A DNA stretch of 64,000 nt from JBBATK01 sp040398805 (GTDB lineage: Bacteria; Bacteroidota; Ignavibacteria; Kapaibacteriales; NICIL-2): positions 58,188 to 122,187 of the forward strand of contig JBBATK010000006.1 of the NCBI GenBank assembly GCA_040398805.1, in the 5' to 3' direction. The position numbers and the translations under genes are program-made. Of this stretch, positions 37,364 to 46,926 are shown one piece after another; position 1 is the first letter of the stretch, and every line of letters begins with the position of its first letter. The notes beneath the pieces are model-generated. The model was not told the DNA's origin. It ran no database searches and saw only the letters and a list, made by a program, of their open reading frames with translations.

Positions 37364-38722
37364 ATGAACGTAGAAACCCTTTCTCCCGCTCCGTCGCGCG
37401 TTGCTGCCGGTGAGCTTGCTCACAAGCAGGGTGCGTACTGTGTCAAAGACATGTCCCTGGCCGCATGGGGACGTCGCGAAATACACCTTGCCGAAGCCGA
37501 AATGCCCGGTCTGATGACCCTTCGCGAACGCTATGGTAAAACCAAACCCCTTGCCGGTGCGCGCATCGCCGGATGTCTGCACATGACCATCCAGACGGCC
37601 GTTCTTATCGAGACCCTTGCCGAACTCGGTGCCGAGGTATCGTGGAGCTCGTGCAATATTTTCTCCACGCAGGACCACGCTGCGGCTGCCATTGCGGAAG
37701 CGGGCATCCCCGTGTTCGCATGGAAAGGTCAGAACGAAGAGGAGTTCAACTGGTGCATCGAGCAGACGCTCCATGCCTTCTCGGGCGAACAACCGCTGAA
37801 TATGATCCTCGACGACGGCGGCGACCTGACGAACATGGTCCTCGACCAGTTCCCCGAACTCGCCGCTGCCATCAAAGGTATCAGCGAAGAAACGACGACG
37901 GGCGTGCATCGTCTGTACGACCGCGTGAAGGCGGGCACCTTGCCGCTTCCCGCCATCAACGTGAACGACTCCGTCACCAAATCCAAGTTCGACAACAAGT
38001 ACGGCTGTAAGGAATCCTGCGTGGACGCCATCCGCCGCGCCACCGATGTGATGCTTGCCGGCAAAGTGGCAGTGGTAGCGGGCTACGGCGATGTAGGCAA
38101 GGGCTCGGCTGCATCATTGCAGGGTGCGGGCGCTCGCGTCATCGTCACCGAAATCGACCCCATCTGCGCGCTGCAAGCGGCGATGGACGGTTATGAAGTC
38201 TGCAAGATCAAGGACGCCGTTCCGCGTGCCGACATCGTCATCACGGCCACGGGCAACTGCGACATCATCACGGGTGAGATCTTCAAGCTGATGAAGGACA
38301 AGACCATCCTCGGTAACATCGGCCACTTCGACAACGAAATCGATATGGCGTGGCTGAACGGAAACTACGGCGGCTCGAAGGTGGAAGTGAAGCCGCAAGT
38401 GGATCTGTATAACGTGGATGGCAAGGAGATCATCGTCCTCGCGGAAGGACGTCTGATGAACCTGGGTTGCGCCATGGGTCACCCCAGCTTCGTCATGTCC
38501 AACTCCTTCACCAACCAGGTGCTGGCACAAATGGAATTGTGGAGCAACGCTGCAGCATACGAGAACAACGTGTACATGCTTCCCAAGCACCTCGATGAAG
38601 AGGTGGCCCGCTTGCACCTTGCGAAGATCGGCGTGGAGCTCGACGTCCTCACCGATAAGCAGGCATCCTACATCGGCGTCACCGTGGAAGGTCCGTACAA
38701 GCCCGAGTATTACCGGTATTGA
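37364..38722 (+). CDS. ahcY: Adenosylhomocysteinase
   Basis: The 452-residue NAD-dependent enzyme hydrolyses S-adenosylhomocysteine to homocysteine and adenosine, clearing the product of SAM methylations. GCLHMTIQTAVLIETL and EVSWSSCNIFSTQDHAAAAI form the substrate domain; AGYGDVGKGSAASLQGAGA is the NAD-binding Rossmann loop; ATGNCDIITGEIF and HPSFVMSNSFTNQVLAQ are family signatures. The C-terminus PEYYRY supplies the NAD-contacting lysine-tyrosine region. The start is 37364 (MNVETLSPAPSRV). I looked for a SAH riboswitch upstream and saw none. A strong terminator follows. Confidence 0.97.
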   Translation: MNVETLSPAPSRVAAGELAHKQGAYCVKDMSLAAWGRREIHLAEAEMPGLMTLRERYGKTKPLAGARIAGCLHMTIQTAVLIETLAELGAEVSWSSCNIFSTQDHAAAAIAEAGIPVFAWKGQNEEEFNWCIEQTLHAFSGEQPLNMILDDGGDLTNMVLDQFPELAAAIKGISEETTTGVHRLYDRVKAGTLPLPAINVNDSVTKSKFDNKYGCKESCVDAIRRATDVMLAGKVAVVAGYGDVGKGSAASLQGAGARVIVTEIDPICALQAAMDGYEVCKIKDAVPRADIVITATGNCDIITGEIFKLMKDKTILGNIGHFDNEIDMAWLNGNYGGSKVEVKPQVDLYNVDGKEIIVLAEGRLMNLGCAMGHPSFVMSNSFTNQVLAQMELWSNAAAYENNVYMLPKHLDEEVARLHLAKIGVELDVLTDKQASYIGVTVEGPYKPEYYRY

Positions 38723-38763
38723 GATGGTGCGAAGCGGTCGGTAACACCTGCTGAAGTTCGAAA

Positions 38764-38803
38764 AAACAAAAAGCGCTCCCATATCCGGGAGCGCTTTTTG
38801 TTT
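38764..38803. terminator. Bidirectional terminator between ahcY and TonB receptor
   Basis: A 17-bp perfect stem (AAACAAAAAGCGCTCCC / GGGAGCGCTTTTTGTTT, loop ATATCC) lies between two convergent genes. A and T ends make it functional in both directions. Confidence 0.95.
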
Positions 38804-38819
38804 TTCAATCAACCTGACA

Positions 38820-41800
38820 TCAGAAGGTGTATCGAACACCCACCTGAATCTGATATCGGGAGAGCAAGTCATCATATCCAAACGGATTCTTCTTGTCCGT
38901 ATAGCTAAAGATGGGCACGCCGTCACCGATGGCTGCATCCTTGATCATCGTGGAAGTCGTCATCCCTTCGAAGCGAAGCAGCAGGTCGCGATTATTGCTC
39001 ACGGACTGCACCCTGCCCCACTCGGAGTTCAAAAGATTAAGGACATTGATACAGTCGACGGTGATTTCGATCTTGTGTCCGTCGGTGAACGGTATTGGAA
39101 TCTCTTGCGCCAGGCGCAGATCGAGCTGTTGCACGATAGGCTCACGTGCAGCGAAGCGCTCCATAATGCTTCCGCGAGAGGCATTGAGGTTTTCATCGCG
39201 CGCGATATACGATTCCAGTTGCTGACGAGTAGTCGCAGAGGCTACCACGAGGGAATCTCGACGAGCGGCACCGGATCCCACGGATACGATACGTCCAAGT
39301 AGGATTTCATTCTGGTCGTTAGCGTTTCGGGGAACATATATCAGGTCGTTTTCCGTCTGACCGTCGGCGTTCAGATCACCATCATATACATAGGAAAACG
39401 GACGTCCCGAACGCAGTTCATAGAAAGCGCTGAGAGTAGTGGCATAGCCGCCACCATATTCGAAACGCTTACTGACAGCCACAGCCACTCGATGCGGAAT
39501 ATCGAAGAGGGAAGCGGACAGCTCGGCCGTGTTCGGATTGTCACGTACATGATTGAATCTCCACTGAGAGACCGCTTGCGAGGAAAGGCCGGAGTTCAAA
39601 TCGTACGAACGACCGTACGTATAGAATACATTGGCCGACCAACCGTCGCTAAATTGCTTGCGCACCTGCGCCGAGAGAGAGTAGCTGTAGCCCTGACTAG
39701 TGTTTCCCAACTCGATGATGTTCGTGAAGGGTCCGTTGCGGAACGAGCCTGTTACCGTTCGCGGTGTGGTCGCGCGGCCGGCGTATGTGCCATAGACACC
39801 GCGGCCGTCTGCCAAGCGCCGCGAGGCGACGGTATCAAGGTTGAGGTCCGTGTAGAAGATCTCGTTGAGGTTGCGCGTATAAATCGCCTCGACCGAGCCG
39901 AACCATCCGTCAGTGATTTCGCGCTCTACCGCCAGATTCATGCGAAAGTTCTGCGGCATGGAGAAGTCGCGGGCAGTGACATTCAGCTCCGTTACGTTAC
40001 CTACTCGCGCATAGTTCGCGGAGTCCTTGGGATTGAACGTCGGATCGAACCGGAGAGTATCTGACGCAGAGGCCGGTCGAATATCCAAACGCGCTACCTC
40101 CACGCCCGTGTTGGAGAATTGGTTGGAAATCCACACGAACGGGACGCGGCCTGTGAAGATGCCGGCGCCACCGCGAATCCGGACCGGCATTTCGCCGTCC
40201 GCTGACCAATTGAATCCGACTCGTGGGGAGAACAATATGTTTGCTTCGGGCAATAGGTTCGTTTGCAAGCCGAGGGTTCGTGTCGAATCGCGGTTCAGCC
40301 TGACACTCTGGGCTAAAGGATTACGAGACGCCTCATCCATGTACATGGGCAGGTCGGCTCGCAGGCCCATAGTGATCTTCAGCGAAGGCGATACGTCCCA
40401 GTCGTCCTGAATGTATGCTCCAAGTTGCGCCGTGGAGAATGTGGCGGCCCAGTCATCGGCAAAACCCGGACGTGCGAACGAGTACTGAAGACGTGCCGCG
40501 GCGCCATTGCGTAGATCATTGAGCGAATTGAAATTCCAAGTGCCCCGATTGTCGCGAATGAAAAGATTCGAGAACGTGAAGAACTCGTTCTGCGTACCGA
40601 TCACCAACGTGTGGTCGCCGATACCGTAGGTGAGGTTATCCGTGATTTCGAAAACATCGGTGCTGAGGGTGTTACGCAAGGAGAAGTTCTCCGCGCCTGC
40701 CGTGATGCTGATGCCGGTGATTCGAGAATCCGATACGGTGATGGTGGGGAACGCGCTCCCTGCTATGTCACGTCCGTCACGGATCGAGGCATAGCCGGCA
40801 ATGAACTCGTTGGACATGCCTTCACCAAGTGTGGATTGTAACTGCAGAACCGTGCTGTTCGTCGTGCTATTGAAGGTGTATGTCCTGTTTCCAAACAGCA
40901 CAGCAGTGCGCGAGGGACTGTAGATATCGTCCGATGCGCCTACGTAGTTGTGACGCAGGGTCAAGCGATGGTCATCGCTGATATTCCAGTCCAGTCGGGC
41001 AAACACTTTATTACTGGGACGCGATACTTCCACATTATTCGCAGCCCCGGGCTCGTACCCGTAGGTACTACGAAGAACCGTCGCAACCGAGTCTGCAATG
41101 GCACTGATCAGCGATCCGTTGGCATTCTGTGAGAAAGCGAGTTGCGGCTTCGGTTGGGTACGCTTCGTCTGTTCGACATTGACGAACATGAAGAGCTTGT
41201 CCTGGACGATCGGGCCTCCGACACGAACACCCGCTTGATACTCGCTGAATGAGGAAAACGGCGTGATCACCGTGGTATCTCTGAACGTACCCGTTGGCAA
41301 CGATGTTCCGTCTGCTGCTTTGGAAAGGTAGTTCGTGGCGACTAGGTCGCCGATGAACGCTTCGTTCCGTGTGAACGCGTATGCAGATCCCGTCCAACTA
41401 TTGGTGCCGCTTCGGGTTATGGCATTCACGCCGCCACCGGAGAAACGTCCCTGGCGCACATCGAAGGGTGCGACCAATACTTGGAACTCCTCGATGGCAT
41501 CGAGGGAAATGGGTGTGGTATTCGCTTGGCCGCCCGGGGTGCCGTTCGATCCCAAACCGAAGAGGTCATTGTATTGCGCACCATCGATCTGTACGTTGTT
41601 GTACCTGTTGTTACGACCGCCGATCGAGGTTCCGCCACCGGCGCTCGCTGTCTGCGGAGAGAAGCGGACGAAGTCTTGGAAATTCCTTGAAATGGTGGGG
41701 AAGGAGGTGATAGTCTTCTCGGAAACCGTTTCTCCGGCACCGGTACGGTCGGGATTGATTGGCGACCCGTTCTTTGCAACGATCTGAACGGCCTTGCCCA

Positions 41801-42152
41801 TCACAGCACTTTGCTCCATCGAAACATCGACCCTACGGGTTTCATTGATAGCCAGTTGAGCTATGGCCACTTCCACGGTCTTCTTCCCTACGGCCGTCAC
41901 GGTCATGGTGTAAGGTCCACCGACACGTACGCCATTCACCGTGAACTTTCCTCCACTACGGCTAACACCGCCGTGAACGGTACCGGAGGGGTTGTGGCGC
42001 ACCCGGACGGAAACGCCGACCAAGGGTGCTCCATCGCTATCGCGAACCACTCCGGCGACAGTCGCTGTCGTGGTTTGTCCTTGTAAGAATCTGGCGCTCC
42101 ATAGCGATGCGAGGAGCATCATTGTGCACACGACCAAGCGTTGTTTTCCCAT
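38820..42152 (-). CDS. TonB-dependent outer membrane receptor (Oar-like)
   Basis: The 1110-residue protein has a signal peptide (MGKQRLVVCTMMLLAS...LQGQ) and an N-terminal carboxypeptidase-regulatory beta-sandwich (VAGVVRDSDGAPLVGVSVRV). A plug domain follows (ISRNFQDFVRFSPQT, YNNVQIDGAQYNDLFGLG, IEEFQVLVAPFDVRQGRFSG), then a long beta-barrel ending in IQVGVRYTF. It matches the Oar-type TonB receptors of Bacteroidota and myxobacteria, which take up or secrete large substrates; the ligand is unknown. Codon use looks less GC-rich than in neighbouring genes by eye. The gene is monocistronic, ending at a shared terminator. Confidence 0.92.
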   Translation of the reverse strand: MGKQRLVVCTMMLLASLWSARFLQGQTTTATVAGVVRDSDGAPLVGVSVRVRHNPSGTVHGGVSRSGGKFTVNGVRVGGPYTMTVTAVGKKTVEVAIAQLAINETRRVDVSMEQSAVMGKAVQIVAKNGSPINPDRTGAGETVSEKTITSFPTISRNFQDFVRFSPQTASAGGGTSIGGRNNRYNNVQIDGAQYNDLFGLGSNGTPGGQANTTPISLDAIEEFQVLVAPFDVRQGRFSGGGVNAITRSGTNSWTGSAYAFTRNEAFIGDLVATNYLSKAADGTSLPTGTFRDTTVITPFSSFSEYQAGVRVGGPIVQDKLFMFVNVEQTKRTQPKPQLAFSQNANGSLISAIADSVATVLRSTYGYEPGAANNVEVSRPSNKVFARLDWNISDDHRLTLRHNYVGASDDIYSPSRTAVLFGNRTYTFNSTTNSTVLQLQSTLGEGMSNEFIAGYASIRDGRDIAGSAFPTITVSDSRITGISITAGAENFSLRNTLSTDVFEITDNLTYGIGDHTLVIGTQNEFFTFSNLFIRDNRGTWNFNSLNDLRNGAAARLQYSFARPGFADDWAATFSTAQLGAYIQDDWDVSPSLKITMGLRADLPMYMDEASRNPLAQSVRLNRDSTRTLGLQTNLLPEANILFSPRVGFNWSADGEMPVRIRGGAGIFTGRVPFVWISNQFSNTGVEVARLDIRPASASDTLRFDPTFNPKDSANYARVGNVTELNVTARDFSMPQNFRMNLAVEREITDGWFGSVEAIYTRNLNEIFYTDLNLDTVASRRLADGRGVYGTYAGRATTPRTVTGSFRNGPFTNIIELGNTSQGYSYSLSAQVRKQFSDGWSANVFYTYGRSYDLNSGLSSQAVSQWRFNHVRDNPNTAELSASLFDIPHRVAVAVSKRFEYGGGYATTLSAFYELRSGRPFSYVYDGDLNADGQTENDLIYVPRNANDQNEILLGRIVSVGSGAARRDSLVVASATTRQQLESYIARDENLNASRGSIMERFAAREPIVQQLDLRLAQEIPIPFTDGHKIEITVDCINVLNLLNSEWGRVQSVSNNRDLLLRFEGMTTSTMIKDAAIGDGVPIFSYTDKKNPFGYDDLLSRYQIQVGVRYTF

Positions 42153-42365
42153 GATACTATGTGATAGAGTGAGTAGAATGTTGAGCGAGTCACACCGCGT
42201 TCGTGTCTTGATACCGACGCGGATGTCGTATCGCCGTTTGTCTCATCGTTACCTTCAACGCAAATTATCGGATCGCTTGCTTCTCGTGTTTTATGTGTGC
42301 TTAACACAAGAACGGTGGTACGTGGTGCGTGGTACGTCCCGAAAAACAAGCAGGCCATCGTGGAC
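42153..42365. other. Upstream region of the TonB receptor, no gene seen
   Basis: The stretch carries the receptor promoter and is AT-richer than average. A direct repeat of GTGGTACGT is visible near 42315-42335. No cobalamin or other riboswitch was recognised upstream of this receptor. Confidence 0.45.
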
Positions 42366-42406
42366 AAAAAAAACGACGGCGGTGAATGAACCATTCACCG
42401 CCGTCG
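42366..42406 (-). terminator. Terminator of the second thioredoxin-like T9SS gene
   Basis: A 15-bp perfect stem (CGACGGCGGTGAATG / CATTCACCGCCGTCG, loop AAC) with an A run on its left gives a T run for leftward transcription. It lies 95 bp past the stop at 42502. Confidence 0.93.
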
Positions 42407-42501
42407 CGATTGATGTGACCAGCCCGACCTTTGCATGACAATGGTGCTGTCTCTGCCAAGACTCACACATGTCGGGACTGTCGTTTGAGGACTCCGAACA
42501 A

Positions 42502-44910
42502 CTAGTGCGCTACCACCACATTATAGTGCATGGTCTTGCTTCCCGTGATGATGCTGAAGGAATACACACCGGAGGCGAGGTGCGCGGTGGAGACCGCTGC
42601 AGCGCCGTCGATGCCCGTCTGCACGCTCATCACGCGGTTACCAAGGGCGTCGGTGACGACTACCTGTGCGGGCTGAGTGAGGGCTTCGCGGACCGCAACG
42701 CGGACCACATCGTGAGCGGGGTTCGGCTCCACGCGGGCGAAGGCGCTCTGCTCCTCGGTGGGAACGCTGGTGGACACGGACGACAAGCCAACGACCTCGA
42801 TGGAGAGTTCCGGATTGTTCGCCGCGTCGGAGTGCACGGTCAAGACCGTGTTCGCCGTGTAGTCGCCGCTGGGCGGAGCAAAGGTCACTTGCATGTCCAC
42901 CACGGCGCCTGCATTGACCGTCATGGGCAGGATCATGTTCGGCGTGCTCAGGGCTGCAGCATCATCGGCTCCGCCAAGCCATTCGAGCTTGGAGATGGTC
43001 ATGGGTGCACGTCCGGAATTGCGAAGCTTGAACACCACCGTTTTGGATTTCTTGTGTTCCACCGTACCGAAATCGATGGAGGTGGGCTTGGCGTTATCAG
43101 TGCTGCGGATGATAGGTTTGTTGGACATCGGGTTGGCTTCCAGCCATGTCAGACCCTTGGCCACGAGCTCATCCGTCTTCGTGCCGAAGATCGTTGCCGT
43201 GGGCATCATGATGCAGCGTGCGTTGCTGAGCTGCATATCGGCCGCAACGGCACGCGGCGTGCCACCGAGAGCGAGGAAGGGGCGTGCGATTGCCGGCATC
43301 GTGAAGTCCAACGTGCTGATGCGCGAACCGACGAGCTTGGCTTTCAGTTTCATACCGGCCGTCGTCGGATTCTCATCCACACCGTCGATGGCGAATTCCA
43401 CGAACGCGCCCGAGGAGTTGATTCCATATCCGGTTTCGAGTGTCTGACTGATTCCCGCTTCCGCAGCGAAGAGCACATTGTTCACGAGCGGAGCGATGGT
43501 CTTGTTACCGGTGACCAGCATGCTTGCGCCGCCGTCGAGCATCATCTGCAGAGTACCGATGGTTTCGGCGGAGAGATCACCGGCATCACCCGCGTTGAAC
43601 ACCACCGTCTTCAGGTTGCTGAGCTTCAGTAGTTCCTTCAAAACGGACGACGACGCAGCGGCAACGGGCCAGAAACCCTGGCGACCTGATGCCGTGATGG
43701 ATTTATTGACACTGAACTGATCGCCCGTAGTCAGGATCTCCAGTGTGGAGCAATCCTTATGGATGGCGGTGGTCTTCTGTGTGACATACACCTGTGAAGC
43801 ATCCGCCTTCGGCGAGATCTTCAGGAAGGCGTCGCCGACACCGGGCGTGGAACCCACGGCGAGGGTGGCGCTGATATCGACGCGACTTTGCGCGGGTACG
43901 GTCACTTCGGCACCTACGCTGCTCGATGCCGTCCAGTCCGCCGGCGTCCGCGCCGTCTTCTCGGCCGTGATCACATACGTCTGCTCGGCGTCGGTGCGAT
44001 TGATGATGGCTCCCGAGTTCTTTGCGACATCGTTGTTACCTGCGATCACCAGACTCGCCATCGAGGCGATGGTGGTGGGTGCGGGGGCTGATTCCTGCGC
44101 GATCGCATTGAGGATCTCGCACTTGTTCACATCGCTGTTGTACAGTTGCACGATTCCGACAATGACGAAGTTCTCTGCGTTCCATGTGGCAGGCACGGTG
44201 GTCGTGAAGGTGTAGGTAGCCTTGGTGCCGGCCTTGACATCGGCGGGAACGGAACCAGACATGCCCCATGCGCCGCCCATGGCACGACGGAAGACGTGAT
44301 TGTGTTCGAAGCCGATAATAGGACTTCCCTTGCCGTACATGGGATGGCTTTCGTTGCCGGCAAGTTTGTTGTACGCATTGGCCTGGTCCCAGCCCGTACC
44401 CTTGCCTACCACTTTATCTTCCACGATATAGGCATTCAGGCGCACATCGCCGGCCACGTCCGTGACGAACGATGCGTCCACCGTGACGGTGAGCTCCCGC
44501 GTGGCCGCCGAGAACTTCGGCTTGGACATGGTCACTTCACACACGGCGGGCTTTGCCAGCTCCTCCATGGTGCGCTTCTCCCAATTAGCGCGGTCGATAC
44601 CCGCCTTCTTCGATGATTCATCGGTATAGAACACACGATTGATCATTCCCGAGGGAAAGAAGGGAGCCATGGGCTTCCAGCTCTGATTATACTCGGGCGT
44701 GGTCATGGAATCGTTGTCATGGATGGCAACAGGAATCATGCGGTCGCCGACCTTGTCGTGGATGGCATCCAATCGGACCGGTCCATCCGTACACCACGGG
44801 CACCATGCACCCGTGAACTCTTCAATAAGCACGCGCTTGACAGGCTGTGCCGAAACCGAGGCGGCGCAGAGCACGACGCCCACCATGAGACCAAGAAGAA
44901 CTCTCTTCAT
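42502..44910 (-). CDS. T9SS-secreted Omp28/thioredoxin-like protein
   Basis: The 802-residue protein has a signal peptide (MKRVLLGLMVGVVLCAASVS) and an Omp28-type thioredoxin domain with CPWC at residues 37-40 (EEFTGAWCPWCTDGP). Then come beta-rich segments (KATYTFTTTVPATWNAENFV), an ASH-type domain (IDFGTVEHKKSKTVVFKLRN) and a T9SS sorting domain (VEPNPAHDVVRVAV...SGVYSFSII). Length and domain order parallel the gene at 7522-10112, so the two are probably paralogues. A role in extracellular disulfide chemistry is possible but not shown. Confidence 0.92.
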   Translation of the reverse strand: MKRVLLGLMVGVVLCAASVSAQPVKRVLIEEFTGAWCPWCTDGPVRLDAIHDKVGDRMIPVAIHDNDSMTTPEYNQSWKPMAPFFPSGMINRVFYTDESSKKAGIDRANWEKRTMEELAKPAVCEVTMSKPKFSAATRELTVTVDASFVTDVAGDVRLNAYIVEDKVVGKGTGWDQANAYNKLAGNESHPMYGKGSPIIGFEHNHVFRRAMGGAWGMSGSVPADVKAGTKATYTFTTTVPATWNAENFVIVGIVQLYNSDVNKCEILNAIAQESAPAPTTIASMASLVIAGNNDVAKNSGAIINRTDAEQTYVITAEKTARTPADWTASSSVGAEVTVPAQSRVDISATLAVGSTPGVGDAFLKISPKADASQVYVTQKTTAIHKDCSTLEILTTGDQFSVNKSITASGRQGFWPVAAASSSVLKELLKLSNLKTVVFNAGDAGDLSAETIGTLQMMLDGGASMLVTGNKTIAPLVNNVLFAAEAGISQTLETGYGINSSGAFVEFAIDGVDENPTTAGMKLKAKLVGSRISTLDFTMPAIARPFLALGGTPRAVAADMQLSNARCIMMPTATIFGTKTDELVAKGLTWLEANPMSNKPIIRSTDNAKPTSIDFGTVEHKKSKTVVFKLRNSGRAPMTISKLEWLGGADDAAALSTPNMILPMTVNAGAVVDMQVTFAPPSGDYTANTVLTVHSDAANNPELSIEVVGLSSVSTSVPTEEQSAFARVEPNPAHDVVRVAVREALTQPAQVVVTDALGNRVMSVQTGIDGAAAVSTAHLASGVYSFSIITGSKTMHYNVVVAH

Positions 44911-45305
44911 GTTACTACCTTTCCAACAATGGATAATACGAACGATTGCTGTTGATTTATCTTCGTCACCACCGCCCTGCGCGAGATGCGGTGCGGTGTT
45001 CAGGGCTTATGACAACGGGTGATTGATCCGGCGGCCGTCTGGATAAATGATGCATCCCCGCGGTTATTGTCGTCTTTTTCTTGAATGATTATTCTTGGTG
45101 TCTGTCTTCGTGTGGTTCGACCGGTCCTCCCCTTCAACCACCGACCGGATGTTCGTGAGGCGAACTCTTCTCATTTCCTTCCGTCGCGTCCCCGTGCGAA
45201 CTCCAACTTTTTTCCCGGCCTCTTCGTTCCCCAACCTCTTTGTTCTCTTCCGGTTGCCCCCGCGGGCCGCCACAACTTAGGAAAAATTTCCGCAGATTGC
45301 ATCAC
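44911..45305. other. Divergent promoter region, no gene seen
   Basis: These 395 bp separate the starts of the thioredoxin-like gene and the secreted protein at 45306. The region is T-rich on the plus strand around 45080-45250. No RNA motif or convincing small gene was recognised. Confidence 0.5.
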
Positions 45306-46364
45306 ATGAATGCACGACGTCCACATACCAGCCTGACGCAAGCGCCGAGGCGTCCGGACTTGCCGATCGCCAAGGGCAATGGGCGTTGTTGGCGATGTCT
45401 CCCGGCGACGGGTAAGCGAAGATCGTGGTGCGCAATTCTGGCGATTGCTGTCCTCTTGATTGTGGGGGGGCCGACGCAAACACACGCCCAGTCCACAGGG
45501 ATCTCACCGTCAGAGGTGGCGAAACTGGACGCAAATGGGGGCGTGCGGTACCTGGTACGCCTGGAAGACGGCGAGGAGCTTATCGGGACGGTGGTGGATG
45601 TTCTGGACGGTGACAGCGTGAAATCGGCGATCAAGCTCAAGACCTCGATCGGGACGGCAACCATCTATCTCTCGCAGATCCGGGAAATCCGGTCTATGGA
45701 CGACGATTACCGTCATGCTCATCGGGTGTTCCTCATGCCCACGGCCGAGCCCATAGGGAACGATCATTTCGTGGGCAGTGTGGAGCTTCTCGGCGTATGG
45801 GCGGGCGCGGGCATCGGGGATATCGGTTCGGTGTTCGTTGCACGAACGGTGATACCCGGCATCTCTTCGCGCGAGCAGGTGAGCGTCTGCAACCTGAAAG
45901 CCACGGTGTACGAGGAACGGTATGAATCCATGACCGGCAAGATGAATTTCGCGCTGGGCGTGAACCTGGGTTGGCTGAATGCGGCGAATCGTATCACGAA
46001 CGTCTATGCTGCGGGTACGTTCACGCGGGTGCGCTCGCGCATCACGGGCATCGTGTTCGGGAACGTCTCGGGGAGTCAGTCGGATCTGTTCACCGCCACG
46101 GCGGGCACCTTGGGCTCGGTCCTGGTACGCTATCCCAGCGGATCGGTGGGCTTCGGCATCGGCGTGGATACGCGCTTTCCGGGACGTCAGGATCTGCACG
46201 TGATCGCCGAGCTCTGGAACAGCAACATCAGTTCGGCGAACAACTCGCTGTTCCTGTTGGGACTCCGCATGGCGAACAGCAGTGTGAGCATGGACTTCGG
46301 CTTCGCCGTCGTTCCGGGTTTCACGCTGGTACCTGTGACAAGTTTCGCGTGGACTCCGCTCTAG
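45306..46364 (+). CDS. Secreted protein of unknown function
   Basis: The 352-residue product begins with a basic stretch and a hydrophobic signal (AILAIAVLLIVGGPTQTHAQ), so the start at 45306 gives an unusually long n-region; a shorter non-ATG start is possible. A small beta domain follows (RYLVRLEDGEELIGTVVDVL, IGTATIYLSQIREI), then a glycine-rich beta region (LNLGWLNAANRITNVYAAG, VRYPSGSVGFGIGVDTRF) that could be an outer-membrane barrel. No family is recognised, and there is no T9SS tail. It stands alone between a divergent gene and tRNA-Phe. Confidence 0.68.
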   Translation: MNARRPHTSLTQAPRRPDLPIAKGNGRCWRCLPATGKRRSWCAILAIAVLLIVGGPTQTHAQSTGISPSEVAKLDANGGVRYLVRLEDGEELIGTVVDVLDGDSVKSAIKLKTSIGTATIYLSQIREIRSMDDDYRHAHRVFLMPTAEPIGNDHFVGSVELLGVWAGAGIGDIGSVFVARTVIPGISSREQVSVCNLKATVYEERYESMTGKMNFALGVNLGWLNAANRITNVYAAGTFTRVRSRITGIVFGNVSGSQSDLFTATAGTLGSVLVRYPSGSVGFGIGVDTRFPGRQDLHVIAELWNSNISSANNSLFLLGLRMANSSVSMDFGFAVVPGFTLVPVTSFAWTPL

Positions 46365-46572
46365 GTTCTTCGGCTGGACTCCGTACTAAGTTCTTCGTTC
46401 TTCACCTGCACTGAACACCGAACTTTCCTGCTCGCGTGACCACAAAACATTTTCACAACACAGGCCCGGGCTGTATTTTCGCGTTCTCTTGTGCTGTCTG
46501 TTAGCGATATCGGCAGCTTTGAAAAAAGTCGACGATATCTGTGAAAATCGTCGATTTCTCGCAAAAAACGAA

Positions 46573-46645
46573 GGTTCGGTAGCTCAGATGGTAGAGCAGT
46601 GGACTGAAAATCCACGTGTCGGGGGTTCAATTCCCTCCCGAACCA
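46573..46645 (+). tRNA. tRNA-Phe (anticodon GAA)
   Basis: The 73-nt cloverleaf has acceptor stem GGTTCGG / CCGAACC, a D-arm AGCTCAGATGGTAGAGC, anticodon stem GTGGA/TCCAC around CTGAAAA, and T-arm GGGGGTTCAATTCCC. The anticodon GAA reads phenylalanine codons. CCA is not encoded (discriminator A, then CAA). Confidence 0.98.
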
Positions 46646-46684
46646 CAACGATTCGTCAACGGTACGGACGTTTCGAAGCATCGC

Positions 46685-46726
46685 AAAAAACCCTTTGAGA
46701 TCGGATGATGTCAAAGGGTTTTTTCG
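46685..46726 (+). terminator. Terminator after tRNA-Phe
   Basis: A 14-bp stem (AAAAAACCCTTTGA / TCAAAGGGTTTTTT, 12-base loop) lies 39 bp beyond the tRNA. The A and T ends allow action in both directions. Confidence 0.9.
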
Positions 46727-46926
46727 TTTTGCGAAACGGGCCACCGTCTCGATGAGCAAAACCGTCAACCGCACGGCGTGATGCTCTCCCGCCTCCACGA
46801 GTAAAGGCTACGGCGACGCTCCCACCACAGGGACGATGGACCATCACGATATGGTCCGGGATCGAAACAACGCCGTGAAGGAAACAATGATTCGTGAACC
46901 GGAATGGATATGGGCGCGGGGTGATG

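Noticed and set aside
42153..42365. Cobalamin or other riboswitch before the TonB receptor
   Set aside because: No B12-box-like or other known aptamer core was found in either orientation.
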